Assembly: GCF_018388425.1 (NCBI RefSeq)
Contig: NZ_CP074406.1
Coordinates: forward strand, 868,001 to 932,000
Reading direction: 5' to 3'
Length of the DNA: 64,000 bases
Source: Nocardioides faecalis
GTDB lineage: Bacteria > Actinomycetota > Actinomycetes > Propionibacteriales > Nocardioidaceae
Made by a program: the position numbers and the translations under genes. The stretch's first letter is position 1, and each line of letters begins with the position of its first letter. Shown here one piece after another: positions 26,889 to 35,000 of this stretch. Under the pieces are notes generated by a model that saw only the letters and a program-made list of their open reading frames with translations, did not search any database and had not been told where the DNA came from.

Positions 26889-29783
26889 GTGCCGAAACAT
26901 GACGGGGTCGCCGTAGTCCTGGTGAGCCACGACGGCTCGTCGTGGCTGCCGGGCGTCCTCGACGGCCTGCTCGAGCAGACCCGTCCCGCCGACGTCGTCG
27001 TCGCCGTCGACACCGGCAGCCGCGACGACTCTGCCGCCCTCGTCCGCACCGCCCTCGAGCCCCGCGTGCCGCTGCTGGCACGTGCCCTGCCCCGCGACAC
27101 CAGCTACCCCGACGCCGTCGCCGACGCCCTGGCGACCCTGGAGTCTGCCGGCCGCGAGCCGGAGTGGATCTGGCTGCTGCACGACGACTCCCGGCCCGCC
27201 CCCGGCGCCCTGGCCGCCCTGCTCGACGCGGCCGCGCGCCATCCCGACGCCGACATCCTCGGCCCCAAGCTGCGCGAGTGGCCCTCGCTGCGCCGGCTGC
27301 TGGAGGTCGGCGTCACCATCAGCGGCACCGGGCGCCGCGAGACCGGTCTGGAGCGCGGCGAGTACGACCAGGGCCAGCACAGCCAGGTCCGCGAGGTGCT
27401 CGCGGTCAACACCGCCGGGATGCTGGTGCGCCGCAGCGCGCTCGTCGCGCTCGGCGGCCTCGACCCCGCGTTGCCGGTCTTCGGCAACGACCTCGACCTC
27501 GGCTGGCGCGCCGCCGCCGCCGGCCGCACCACGTTGGCGGTGCCCGCCGCAGTGGTCTTCCACGCCGAGGCCGCCCACCGCGGGCTGCGGCGCACGCCGC
27601 TGACCGGTCGGCACACCCACTTCGCCGAGCGTCGCGCCGCCCTGTTCACCCTGCTCGCCAACGGCCGCGGCCCCACCCTGGGGCTCAAGGTCGTCCGGCT
27701 CGTGCTGGGCACCGTGCTGCGGATGCTCGGCCTGCTGTGCGCCCGCGCCGTCGGCGAGGCCCTCGACGAGGCCGCCGCGCTGGTCTCCGTGCTGCGCCAC
27801 CCGGGCCGGATCCGCGCGGCCCGCCGCTCCCGTTCCGCCGCGATCGCCGCCCAACGCGGGGACGCCGGCCCGGACCGGGCCCGGACCCGCCGCCTGCTGG
27901 CGCCCTGGTGGCTGCCCTACCGGCACGGGCTCGACGTGCTCGGCGACCTCCTCGCCGCCGCCACCCACCAGGCCGCCGACGTGGCCGAGCGGCGACGTGC
28001 CGCCGCCATCGAGCGGGGCGAGGCGCCGCCGGTGGCCCGGCACCGCGACGAGGAGGACGAGTTCGCGGACAACAGCCTCGCGGTGCGGTTCTTCACCAGC
28101 CCCGTCGCGCTCGCCACCGCGCTCACCGTGATCGCCCTGCTGGTCGGCGTGCGCGACGTCCTCGGCGGGGTCAGCGGTGGCGCGCTCAGCCCGGCGCCGG
28201 ACTCCGCCGGCGACTGGTGGCGGCTGCACCTGCAGGCCTGGCACCCGCTCGGCTTCGGCAGCCAGGTCCCCGCACCGCCGTACGTGCTGCCGCTGGCGCT
28301 GGGCGGCAGCGTCCTCGGCCCCACCTTGTTGATGTCGGCGCTGATGGCGCTCTCCGCGCCGCTGGCGCTGTGGGGGGCCTGGCGCTTCCTGCGTGTCGTC
28401 GGCCGGCTCGCCACGCCGTACGGCGCCCCCCGGTGGCTGCTGCTGTGGGGCTCGGTCGCGTGGGCGCTGGTGCCACTGACCTCCGGTGCCTGGGGCGGCG
28501 GGCGCTGGGGAGTGGTGGTCGGTGCGGCCGTGCTGCCCTGGCTCGCCCACGCCGCGCTCGGCTTCGTCGACCCCGCCGCCGAGCGTCGCTGGCGCGCAGC
28601 GTGGCGCACCGGTCTCGCGCTGAGCCTGCTGGTCGCCTTCGTGCCGCCGGCATGGCTGCTGTGCCTCGTGCTGAGTGTCGTGCTCGTCGGCGCCGCCGCG
28701 CGCGTGGTGCCCGGCCTGCTGCGGGATCGCTCGCTGTGGCTGCCGCCGCTGGCCGCGCTGGCCGTGCCGCTGGTCGTGCTCGCCCCGTGGTGGCTGCCGT
28801 CGGTGCTGGAGGGTGGCGCCGCGGCCACGCTGCTGGACGTCGGCCGTTGGCCCACCGCCGCCACCACCGGCTGGGACCTGCTCGCGGGCCGCTTCGGCGA
28901 CCTCGGCGCCCCCGCCTGGGTCGGCCTGGTGCTGCCGCTGCTCGCCCTGGGGGCGCTGGTGCCGCCGGCGACCCGGGTGCCGGTCGTCCTGTGCTGGCTG
29001 GTCGCCGCCGTGACCGCCCTGGTCGCGGTGCCGTTGGCGCTGGTCAGCGTCGAGCTCCCCGGCGGCACCGAGCAGCAGCCGGGCCTGGGTGCGGTGCTGC
29101 TGGTGCTGCACGGCGCCTGGCTGAGCGCCGCGCTGCTGGGTGCGCTGTCCCTGCGCGACCTGGCCGGCCGACCCCGGCCGATGCAGGCGCTGCTGCTGCT
29201 CGGCGGTGTCGTCGCGCTGCTCGCCCCGCTCGTCGGTCTGGTCTGGTTCGCCGGCTGGGGCGGCGACGACCTGGAGCAGGAGCAGGGCTCCGACGTGCCC
29301 GTCTACATGGAGCAACGGGCCGCCGACGCACCCGAGAACGGCGTGCTCGTGCTGCGCGGGAGCGTCGCCGACGGCCTGCGCTACACCGTCTACCGCGGCG
29401 ACGGGCTCCGCGTCGGCGAGGACGAGGTCGCCGCGCTGACGCCCGAGGACGAGGCCGCCACCGAGGCCATCGCGGCGCTGGTCACCTCGCCCGACGTGGA
29501 CGCGGTGGAGACGCTGCGCGAGCTCGGCATCCGCTACGTCGTGCAGCCGGCGCCCGTCGACGGCTCCGTGGCCACCCGGCTCGACGCCACCTCGGGGTTG
29601 GAGCAGGCCAGCGCGCCGCGCGGCACCCGCGCCTGGGAGGTGGCGCCCGCCCCGGACGCGTTCGACTCCGAGCCCGGCTGGTGGGGCTGGGGCCGCTGGC
29701 TGCTGCTGCTCGTGCAGGCCGGCGCCGTGTGCGTCCTGGTCGTGCTGTCCCTCCCGCCGCTGCGAAGGAGCCGCGATGACTGA
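26889..29783 (+). CDS. GT2 glycosyltransferase fused to a large multi-span membrane domain
   Basis: 964 residues. The N-terminal ~270 are a GT-A domain: VVLVSHDGSSWLPGVLDGLL, VVAVDTGSRDDSA, IWLLHDDSRPAPGAL, LAVNTAGMLVRRSALVALGGLDPALPVFGNDLDLGWRAAAAG. From about residue 400 a string of ten or so membrane segments follows (LATALTVIALLVGV, LLMSALMALSAPLALWGAW, WALVPLTSGAWGGG, LALSLLVAFVPPAWLLCLVL, and others), then an extracytoplasmic segment of ~170 residues and a final membrane helix. The layout suggests cytosolic sugar transfer coupled to membrane handling of a lipid-linked sugar. Conserved next to whiB and the mannose genes in actinobacteria; donor and acceptor unknown. It overlaps the next gene by 8 bases. 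Confidence 0.85.
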   Translation: MPKHDGVAVVLVSHDGSSWLPGVLDGLLEQTRPADVVVAVDTGSRDDSAALVRTALEPRVPLLARALPRDTSYPDAVADALATLESAGREPEWIWLLHDDSRPAPGALAALLDAAARHPDADILGPKLREWPSLRRLLEVGVTISGTGRRETGLERGEYDQGQHSQVREVLAVNTAGMLVRRSALVALGGLDPALPVFGNDLDLGWRAAAAGRTTLAVPAAVVFHAEAAHRGLRRTPLTGRHTHFAERRAALFTLLANGRGPTLGLKVVRLVLGTVLRMLGLLCARAVGEALDEAAALVSVLRHPGRIRAARRSRSAAIAAQRGDAGPDRARTRRLLAPWWLPYRHGLDVLGDLLAAATHQAADVAERRRAAAIERGEAPPVARHRDEEDEFADNSLAVRFFTSPVALATALTVIALLVGVRDVLGGVSGGALSPAPDSAGDWWRLHLQAWHPLGFGSQVPAPPYVLPLALGGSVLGPTLLMSALMALSAPLALWGAWRFLRVVGRLATPYGAPRWLLLWGSVAWALVPLTSGAWGGGRWGVVVGAAVLPWLAHAALGFVDPAAERRWRAAWRTGLALSLLVAFVPPAWLLCLVLSVVLVGAAARVVPGLLRDRSLWLPPLAALAVPLVVLAPWWLPSVLEGGAAATLLDVGRWPTAATTGWDLLAGRFGDLGAPAWVGLVLPLLALGALVPPATRVPVVLCWLVAAVTALVAVPLALVSVELPGGTEQQPGLGAVLLVLHGAWLSAALLGALSLRDLAGRPRPMQALLLLGGVVALLAPLVGLVWFAGWGGDDLEQEQGSDVPVYMEQRAADAPENGVLVLRGSVADGLRYTVYRGDGLRVGEDEVAALTPEDEAATEAIAALVTSPDVDAVETLRELGIRYVVQPAPVDGSVATRLDATSGLEQASAPRGTRAWEVAPAPDAFDSEPGWWGWGRWLLLLVQAGAVCVLVVLSLPPLRRSRDD

Positions 29784-31278
29784 GACGCCGACCCCGCCGG
29801 GGCGCCGCTCACGACGCGCCACCGACCCCCAGGCCGACTCCGCCGCCACCGGCCGCCGCGCCGCGCTGCGCCGAGGGCGCCGCGTCGATCTGCTCGTCGC
29901 GCTCGGCGTCGTGCTGCCCGCGGTGACCGCGATCGCCCTGGTCGTGATCGGGGAGGAGGAGCGCACCGCGCCCGCGGGCAGCCCGCCCACCGACGCCGCG
30001 CTCACCTCCCTCTCCCTCGTCTGCCCGAGCCCCGTGGCCACCCGCGGGGCCGGGGTGCGTGCGGCCCGGGCGCCGGAGGTTCCCGGCGGCACCGTGCAGG
30101 TGCGTCTCGCCGACCCCGCCGGGCCGGCGCAGGCCCGGGCCCGGCTGGAGTCCGCCGGCGACCTCGACGTGCCGGCGCGCGGCAGCGTCGCCGTGCCGGA
30201 TGCCTCCGGGGCGGTGGCGCTGTCGGCCGACGGCGAGGCCGCGCCGGGGCTGGTGGCGGGGCGCACCGAGCGGGCCGCCGCGGTGCCCGAGTGCCGTGCG
30301 CCGTCGTACGACGAGTGGTTCGTCGGGCTCGGCGCGTCGGCCCGCTACGCGAGCACCCTGGAGCTGGTGAATCCCGATCCCGGCGACGCGGTCGTCGACG
30401 TGGTGCTGCACGGGCCCGACGGGATCCTCGAGGAGCCGGGGCTGCGCGGGGTGCAGGTGCCGGGCCACAGCGTGCGCCGCCTCGACCTGTCCCGCATCGC
30501 CCCGCGCACCGCGCTCACCGCGGCGCACGTGACCTCGGTCCGCGGCCGGGTCGTCACGAGCGCGCCCACCACCCGCGACCCGCTGGGCGGCGGTGTGGTG
30601 AGCACCGACTTCCTGCCCGCCGTCGCGGCGCCGAGCACCGACAGCCTGATCCTGGGCCTGCCGCAGCGGCCCGGCAGCGCGATGCTGGTCGTCGCCAACC
30701 CCGGCGCCGACGAGGCCCGCGTGACGCCGCGCCTGGTCACCGCCGAGGCGACGTTCGCCCCGGTCGGGGCCCCGGAGATCACCGTGCCGCCGCGCTCGGC
30801 GGTGCAGGTCCGCCTCGACGAGCTGCTGCGCGACGACGCTGCCGAGGGCGCGGTGGGCCTGCGGCTGACCTCCACCACGGCCACCGTCGCCTCGCTGCGG
30901 CTCACCGTCGGCAGCGACCTGGCGCTGCTGGCGCCGGTGCCGCAGCTGCGCGAGCCCACCACCACGGTCGTGCCGCGCGGCGCCAAGACGCTGCAGCTGG
31001 CCGGCGCGACCCGCGCCGGCGTGGTCCGCGTCCGCTCCTACGGCGCCGACGGTGCCGAGCTCGCGGACAAGTCCGTCGACGTCCGCACCGACACCGCCGC
31101 CACGCTGCGCCTGCCGTCGGCGGCGGTGAGCGTGCAGGTGGAGCCGCGTGAGACCCCCATCTCGGGCGTGGTGTCGCTGCCGGGCCAGGCCCCGACCTCG
31201 CTCGCCACGGTGCGGCTGCGTCCCGCCGAGCTGCGTGCGCGGATCCCCGTGGTCGCCCCGGACCAGCTGCAGCCCTAG
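29776..31278 (+). CDS. DUF5719 family exported protein
   Basis: 500 residues: cytoplasmic Arg-rich start (RRSRRATDPQADSAATGRRAALRRGRR), one membrane segment at about residues 36-60 (VDLLVALGVVLPAVTAIALVVIG), then a long beta-rich extracytoplasmic region. Repeating units of the type ASTLELVNPDPGDAVVDVVLHGPDG, SAMLVVANPGADEARVTPRLV and EITVPPRSAVQVRLDELL look like immunoglobulin-like beta-sandwich domains, as described for DUF5719. No catalytic motif seen. The 8-base overlap with the membrane glycosyltransferase argues that the two work together, perhaps as an extracytoplasmic partner or scaffold (inference). Its stop codon lies in the first degenerate unit of an 11-base tandem repeat. Confidence 0.82.
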   Translation: MTETPTPPGRRSRRATDPQADSAATGRRAALRRGRRVDLLVALGVVLPAVTAIALVVIGEEERTAPAGSPPTDAALTSLSLVCPSPVATRGAGVRAARAPEVPGGTVQVRLADPAGPAQARARLESAGDLDVPARGSVAVPDASGAVALSADGEAAPGLVAGRTERAAAVPECRAPSYDEWFVGLGASARYASTLELVNPDPGDAVVDVVLHGPDGILEEPGLRGVQVPGHSVRRLDLSRIAPRTALTAAHVTSVRGRVVTSAPTTRDPLGGGVVSTDFLPAVAAPSTDSLILGLPQRPGSAMLVVANPGADEARVTPRLVTAEATFAPVGAPEITVPPRSAVQVRLDELLRDDAAEGAVGLRLTSTTATVASLRLTVGSDLALLAPVPQLREPTTTVVPRGAKTLQLAGATRAGVVRVRSYGADGAELADKSVDVRTDTAATLRLPSAAVSVQVEPRETPISGVVSLPGQAPTSLATVRLRPAELRARIPVVAPDQLQP

Positions 31279-31344
31279 CCGCAGCCCAGCCGCAGCCCAG
31301 CCGCAGCCCAGCCGCAGCCCAGCCGCAGCCCAGCCGCAGCCCAG
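31279..31344. repeat. 11-base tandem repeat, six exact copies, between convergent genes
   Basis: Six perfect copies of CCGCAGCCCAG (31279-31344), with degenerate units on both sides (CTGCAGCCCTAG before, CCGCCGCTCAG after). The period is not a multiple of 3, fitting a non-coding place between the DUF5719 stop and the metallopeptidase-family stop. Confidence 0.95.
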
Positions 31345-31351
31345 CCGCCGC

Positions 31352-31843
31352 TCAGTCGTCGAGGTAGCGGGGGTCGACCTCGGACGGCGGGATGCCGAGC
31401 AGCTCTGCCACCTGCTCCACCACGACGGTCAGCAGCATCGCCTCGAGGTCGGCACGGTCGGAGGCGCGGTGCTCCAACGGTCGCCGGAACACCACCAGCC
31501 GCGACGGCGTGGTGCCCGTGCCGCGCACCAGCGAGGACAACGGCACCCGGTTCGAGTCCCAGTCCTCCGGCAGCTGCGGGGTGTCCTCGACGGCGTACTC
31601 CAGCAGGCCGAGGCGGTCCGCCCAACGCTCGTCGAGGTCGCTGACCAGGTCCAGCATGATCCGGTCGAACACCTCGCGCCGGGTCCGGGGCCGCGGCGGG
31701 CGAGGCTGCGAGGCCCAGCCATCACCGGGCACCGGAGCGCCGAGCGGCAGCACGGCCGGCCCCCGCGCGCCGCGTCCACGCCGGTCGCGGCGGCGGCGCT
31801 GGCGGCCCTCAGGCGTCGGCGGTCCGGACTGTTCTCGGTGCAC
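31352..31843 (-). CDS. Metallopeptidase-family (DUF1025/zincin-like) protein without the HExxH motif
   Basis: 163 residues from the GTG at 31843. After an Arg/Pro-rich N-terminus comes the domain RTRREVFDRIMLDLVSDLDERWADRLGLLEYAVEDTPQLP...VVFRRPLEHRASDRADLEAMLLTVVVEQVAELLGIPP (quoted in part). The family is named for an HExxH helix (as in HELGHHLG), but the matching helix here is VVVEQVAELLG, so both zinc histidines and probably activity are gone. The mycobacterial relative Rv3259 shows similar decay. A non-enzymatic role is therefore likely. Leaderless -10 TAGGCT lies at 31852-31857 (minus). Confidence 0.78.
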   Translation of the reverse strand: MHREQSGPPTPEGRQRRRRDRRGRGARGPAVLPLGAPVPGDGWASQPRPPRPRTRREVFDRIMLDLVSDLDERWADRLGLLEYAVEDTPQLPEDWDSNRVPLSSLVRGTGTTPSRLVVFRRPLEHRASDRADLEAMLLTVVVEQVAELLGIPPSEVDPRYLDD

Positions 31844-31851
31844 GATCAGCG

Positions 31852-31887
31852 AGCCTAGTCACCACCGCGGCGTGCACGCGGTACCGT
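31852..31887. promoter_or_regulatory. Divergent leaderless promoters (metallopeptidase-family gene and DUF3499)
   Basis: Minus-strand TAGGCT (31857-31852) is 8 bases from the GTG at 31843; plus-strand TACCGT (31882-31887) is 7 bases from the GTG at 31895. Confidence 0.58.
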
Positions 31888-31894
31888 CTGCGCC

Positions 31895-32269
31895 GTGAGC
31901 GCGATTCCGGCACAGCAGGGGGTTCGGACCTGCTCCCGCACTGCCTGCTCGGCACGGGCCGTGGCGACGCTCACCTACGTCTACGCCGACTCCACCGCGG
32001 TCCTGGGCCCGCTGGCCACCTTCGCGGAGCCGCACGCCTACGACCTGTGCGAGCAGCACAGCGAGCGGCTCTCGGCGCCCCGTGGGTGGGAGGTCGTGCG
32101 GCTGTCGTTGGGCACGCGGCCCTCGGGCCCCAGCGGGGACGACCTGCTCGCCCTGGCCGACGCCGTGCGCGAGGCGGCCCGACCCGTGCAGCGGGTCGTG
32201 GAGCAGCCGCGGGAGACCGGCCGCGAGGTCTCGCGCAAGGGCCACCTGAGGATGCTCTCCACCGAGTGA
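31895..32269 (+). CDS. DUF3499 family protein (putative zinc-ribbon)
   Basis: 124 residues from the GTG at 31895, 7 bases after a -10 box. Two N-terminal cysteines in RTCSRTACSARAVATLTYVYADSTAVLGPL and a third in HAYDLCEQHSERL make a plausible metal site (Cys-x4-Cys ... Cys-x2-His). This matches DUF3499, which in mycobacteria (Rv3258c) also precedes phosphomannomutase. No function is established. The C-terminus is helical and charged. The family and position are clear; the metal site is inference. Confidence 0.85.
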   Translation: MSAIPAQQGVRTCSRTACSARAVATLTYVYADSTAVLGPLATFAEPHAYDLCEQHSERLSAPRGWEVVRLSLGTRPSGPSGDDLLALADAVREAARPVQRVVEQPRETGREVSRKGHLRMLSTE

Positions 32270-32348
32270 GGACCGCTGAGTGAGGAGCCTCACGCCCCTC
32301 GTGGGCCGGGCCTCGCCCGCCTCGTGCCCCGCGTTCGGTGGCGTCCAC

Positions 32349-32354
32349 TAGGGT
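32349..32354 (+). promoter_or_regulatory. -10 box of the phosphomannomutase gene (leaderless type)
   Basis: TAGGGT ends 7 bases before the ATG at 32362. Confidence 0.6.
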
Positions 32355-32361
32355 CCGGGTC

Positions 32362-33738
32362 ATGCCGAGCGCCACCACCTCCCCGGACAACCTGAGCAAG
32401 ATCTTCAAGGCGTACGACGTGCGCGGGATCGTCGGCGAGCAGCTCGACGAGGACCTCGCCCGGGCCACCGGTGCCGCGTACGTGGAGGTGCTGGGCGTCG
32501 ATGCGCTGGTCATCGGCTACGACATGCGGCCCAGCTCCCCGTCGCTGGCCGGTGCCTTCGCCGAGGGCGCCACCGCCGCCGGTGCGGACGTCACGATGAT
32601 CGGCCTGGCCTCCACCGACCAGCTCTACTTCGCCTCCGGCCACCTCGCCCTGCCCGGCGCGATGTTCACTGCCAGCCACAACCCGGCGCAGTACAACGGG
32701 ATCAAGATGTGCCGCGCCTACGCCCAGCCCGTCGGCGTGGAGAGCGGCCTGGCCGAGATCCGGGACCGGGTCGCCGCGGGCGCCCCCGCCACCGCCGCGA
32801 CGCCGGGCAGCATCAGCGAGACCGACGTGCTCGACGCCTACGCCGCGCACCTGATCTCGTTGGCCCCGGTCTCCGGCCGACCGCTCAAGGTCGTCGTCGA
32901 CGCCGGAAACGGCATGGCCGGGCACACCGCGCCCGCGGTCTTCGCCCGGCTCGGCGACGCCGTGGAGATGGTCCCGATGTACTTCGAGCTCGACGGCACC
33001 TTCCCCAACCACGAGGCCAACCCGATCGAGGCCGCGAACCTCGTCGACCTGCAGGCCCGCGTGCTGGCCGAGGGCGCCGACATCGGCCTGGCCTTCGACG
33101 GCGACGCGGACCGCTGCTTCCTCGTCGACGAGCGCGGCGAGCTGGTCTCCCCGTCCACCCTGACCGCGCTCATCGCCGCCCGTGAGCTGGCCAAGGAGCC
33201 CGGCTCCACGGTGATCCACAACCTGATCACCTCGCGCGCGGTGCCCGAGATCGTCACCGAGCTCGGCGGCACCCCGGTGCGGACCCGGGTCGGCCACTCC
33301 TACATCAAGGCCACGATGGCGGAGACCGACGCGATCTTCGGTGGCGAGCACTCGGGCCACTTCTACTTCCGCGACTTCTGGCGCGCCGACTCCGGCATGC
33401 TGGCGGCCCTGCACGCGATGGCGGCGCTCGCCGAGACCGACGCGCCGCTCTCGCAGCTGCTCTCGAGCTACGAGCGCTACCCGCTCAGCGGCGAGATCAA
33501 CAGCACCGTGGCCGACCAGGGCGCGGTGCTCGCCGAGCTGGAGAGCACCTACGCTTCTCGTGAGGGCGTCAGCATCGACAAGCTCGACGGCCTCAGCGTC
33601 AGCCACGCCGACTGGGCGTTCAACGTGCGTGCCTCCAACACCGAGCCGCTGCTGCGGCTCAACGCCGAAGGGAAGGACGAGCCCACCATGACCCGAGTCC
33701 GCGACGAGGTCCTCGCCGTCATCCGGAGCGAGCGGTGA
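32362..33738 (+). CDS. manB: Phosphomannomutase/phosphoglucomutase
   Basis: Interconverts mannose-6-phosphate and mannose-1-phosphate (and probably the glucose analogues) through a phosphoserine; cytosolic. 458 residues, normal length. Four-domain alpha-D-phosphohexomutase motifs: IFKAYDVRGIVGEQLDEDLA, the active-site serine Ser105 in FTASHNPAQYNGIKM, the metal loop LAFDGDADRCFLVDERG, the sugar-binding FGGEHSGHFYFRDFWRADSG and the phosphate-binding VRASNTEPLLRLN. It supplies the substrate of the guanylyltransferase at 22.3 kb. It overlaps the Trm112 gene by 4 bases (GTGA). It starts an operon with Trm112 and the SIS protein. Confidence 0.95.
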   Translation: MPSATTSPDNLSKIFKAYDVRGIVGEQLDEDLARATGAAYVEVLGVDALVIGYDMRPSSPSLAGAFAEGATAAGADVTMIGLASTDQLYFASGHLALPGAMFTASHNPAQYNGIKMCRAYAQPVGVESGLAEIRDRVAAGAPATAATPGSISETDVLDAYAAHLISLAPVSGRPLKVVVDAGNGMAGHTAPAVFARLGDAVEMVPMYFELDGTFPNHEANPIEAANLVDLQARVLAEGADIGLAFDGDADRCFLVDERGELVSPSTLTALIAARELAKEPGSTVIHNLITSRAVPEIVTELGGTPVRTRVGHSYIKATMAETDAIFGGEHSGHFYFRDFWRADSGMLAALHAMAALAETDAPLSQLLSSYERYPLSGEINSTVADQGAVLAELESTYASREGVSIDKLDGLSVSHADWAFNVRASNTEPLLRLNAEGKDEPTMTRVRDEVLAVIRSER

Positions 33739-33929
33739 GTGCCCCGCAGCTCTCCGAGGAGCTGCTCGCGATCATCGTGTGCCCGGCCTGCAAGGGCGAC
33801 CTGTCCGTGACCGGCTCCGACGCGGACGCCGAGCCGGTCGAGCTGGCCTGCTCCGGCTGCGGCCTGGTCTACCCCGTGCGCGACGGCATCCCGGTGCTGC
33901 TCGTGGACGAGGCCCGCAAGCCCGTCTGA
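33735..33929 (+). CDS. Trm112 family zinc protein
   Basis: 64 residues with two CxxC pairs, Cys16/Cys19 (VCPACKGD) and Cys39/Cys42 (ACSGCGLVYP), a zinc ribbon of the Trm112/YcaR type, ending VRDGIPVLLVDEARKP. In eukaryotes Trm112 activates methyltransferases; bacterial members are usually found beside glycan or lipid genes and their partner is mostly unknown. It overlaps manB by GTGA and precedes the SIS protein by 15 bases, the order seen around Rv3256c-Rv3257c. Confidence 0.9.
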   Translation: MSAPQLSEELLAIIVCPACKGDLSVTGSDADAEPVELACSGCGLVYPVRDGIPVLLVDEARKPV

Positions 33930-33944
33930 GCGCCGGCGCCACCC

Positions 33945-34970
33945 ATGGTCTGGTTCGACGAGTCCCGGCTGGACGACGAGCGCGCGCTCGGCACCGCCGA
34001 CCTGCGGCTGCGCACGCTCGCCGAGGCCGGCTCCCGCGTCCGACGCGAGGCGGGCGACGCGGCTCCGGCGATCGCCGAGGCCGTGGCCCGGGCCGGTGAG
34101 AGCCGACCGCGGGCCGTGATCGCCGCCGGGCCCGACTCCCGGCTGCTGCGGGCGGTGCTGGAGCCGTCCTGCCCGGTGCCGTTCGTCGCCTGGCCCGCGC
34201 CGGCCCTGCCCGGCTGGGCCGGCAGCCTCGACCTCGTCGTCGTCCTCGCCCCGGAGGGGTCGGACCCCGGCACGGCCTCCGCGGTCGCCGAGGCCGTGCG
34301 CCGCGGCTGCCAGCTCGTGGTCGCCACGCCCCCGGACTCCCTGGTCGCCGAGCACGCGACCGGTCGCTGGACCACGCTGCTGCCCACGGGCACCTCCGAC
34401 CCGCTCGCCGTCGCGGTGGCGATGCTGTGCTTCCTGCACCAGGTCCAGCTCGGCCCCACGACCGACCCCGAGGCGGTCGCCGACGCGCTCGACGTGGTGG
34501 CGATCGAGTGCTCCCCGCTGCGCGACATCTCGATCAACCCGGCCAAGATGCTGGCCATCTCGCTCGCCGACGCGAACCCGCTGCTGTGGGGCGGCTCGGT
34601 GCTGTCCGCCCGCGCGGCCCGGCGCATCGCGGAGTCGATCCGTCGTACGTCGGGGCGCACAGCGCTCGCCGGCGACGCCGAGCACCTGCTGCCCGTCATC
34701 GAGGCGGCCCGCCCACGCAACGTCTTCGCGGACCCCTTCGCCGACGACGCCTCGGGCCGTCGACCGGTGCTCGTGCTGCTCGACGACGGCGCCGACGACC
34801 CGGTCGCGCACGACCAGCGCCGCCGCCTGGAGCAGGCCGCCGCCGCCCACGACGTGCGTGTGGAGCACGTGACCTCGCAGGCGCCGGGAGAGGTCTCGCG
34901 CTACGCCTCGCTGCTGCTCAGCGGCACCTACGCGGCCGAGTACCTGCGGCTGGGGCTGGTCGAGGACTGA
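33945..34970 (+). CDS. SIS-domain sugar isomerase-like protein (Rv3256c/TobH type)
   Basis: 341 residues. Two SIS-like halves: the first around AVIAAGPDSRLLRAVLEPSCPVPFVAWPAPALPGWAG (in parts) with a phosphosugar-binding GPDS loop, the second around NVFADPFADDASGRRP. LWGGSVLSARAARRIAESIRR resembles the bifunctional phosphoglucose/phosphomannose isomerase family. The position directly behind phosphomannomutase and Trm112 supports mannose-6-phosphate supply or its control. Catalytic Glu/His of that family could not be placed with certainty, so activity is unproven. Confidence 0.78.
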   Translation: MVWFDESRLDDERALGTADLRLRTLAEAGSRVRREAGDAAPAIAEAVARAGESRPRAVIAAGPDSRLLRAVLEPSCPVPFVAWPAPALPGWAGSLDLVVVLAPEGSDPGTASAVAEAVRRGCQLVVATPPDSLVAEHATGRWTTLLPTGTSDPLAVAVAMLCFLHQVQLGPTTDPEAVADALDVVAIECSPLRDISINPAKMLAISLADANPLLWGGSVLSARAARRIAESIRRTSGRTALAGDAEHLLPVIEAARPRNVFADPFADDASGRRPVLVLLDDGADDPVAHDQRRRLEQAAAAHDVRVEHVTSQAPGEVSRYASLLLSGTYAAEYLRLGLVED

Positions 34971-35000
34971 GCCTCCCGGTCCCCGGGTAACGGGCGGATC

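Noticed and set aside
26259-30266. 1335-codon minus-strand open frame
   Set aside because: Antisense shadow of whiB2, the membrane glycosyltransferase and DUF5719, with low-complexity composition.
31279-31344. CRISPR array
   Set aside because: The units are contiguous 11-mers with no spacers and no cas genes are present.
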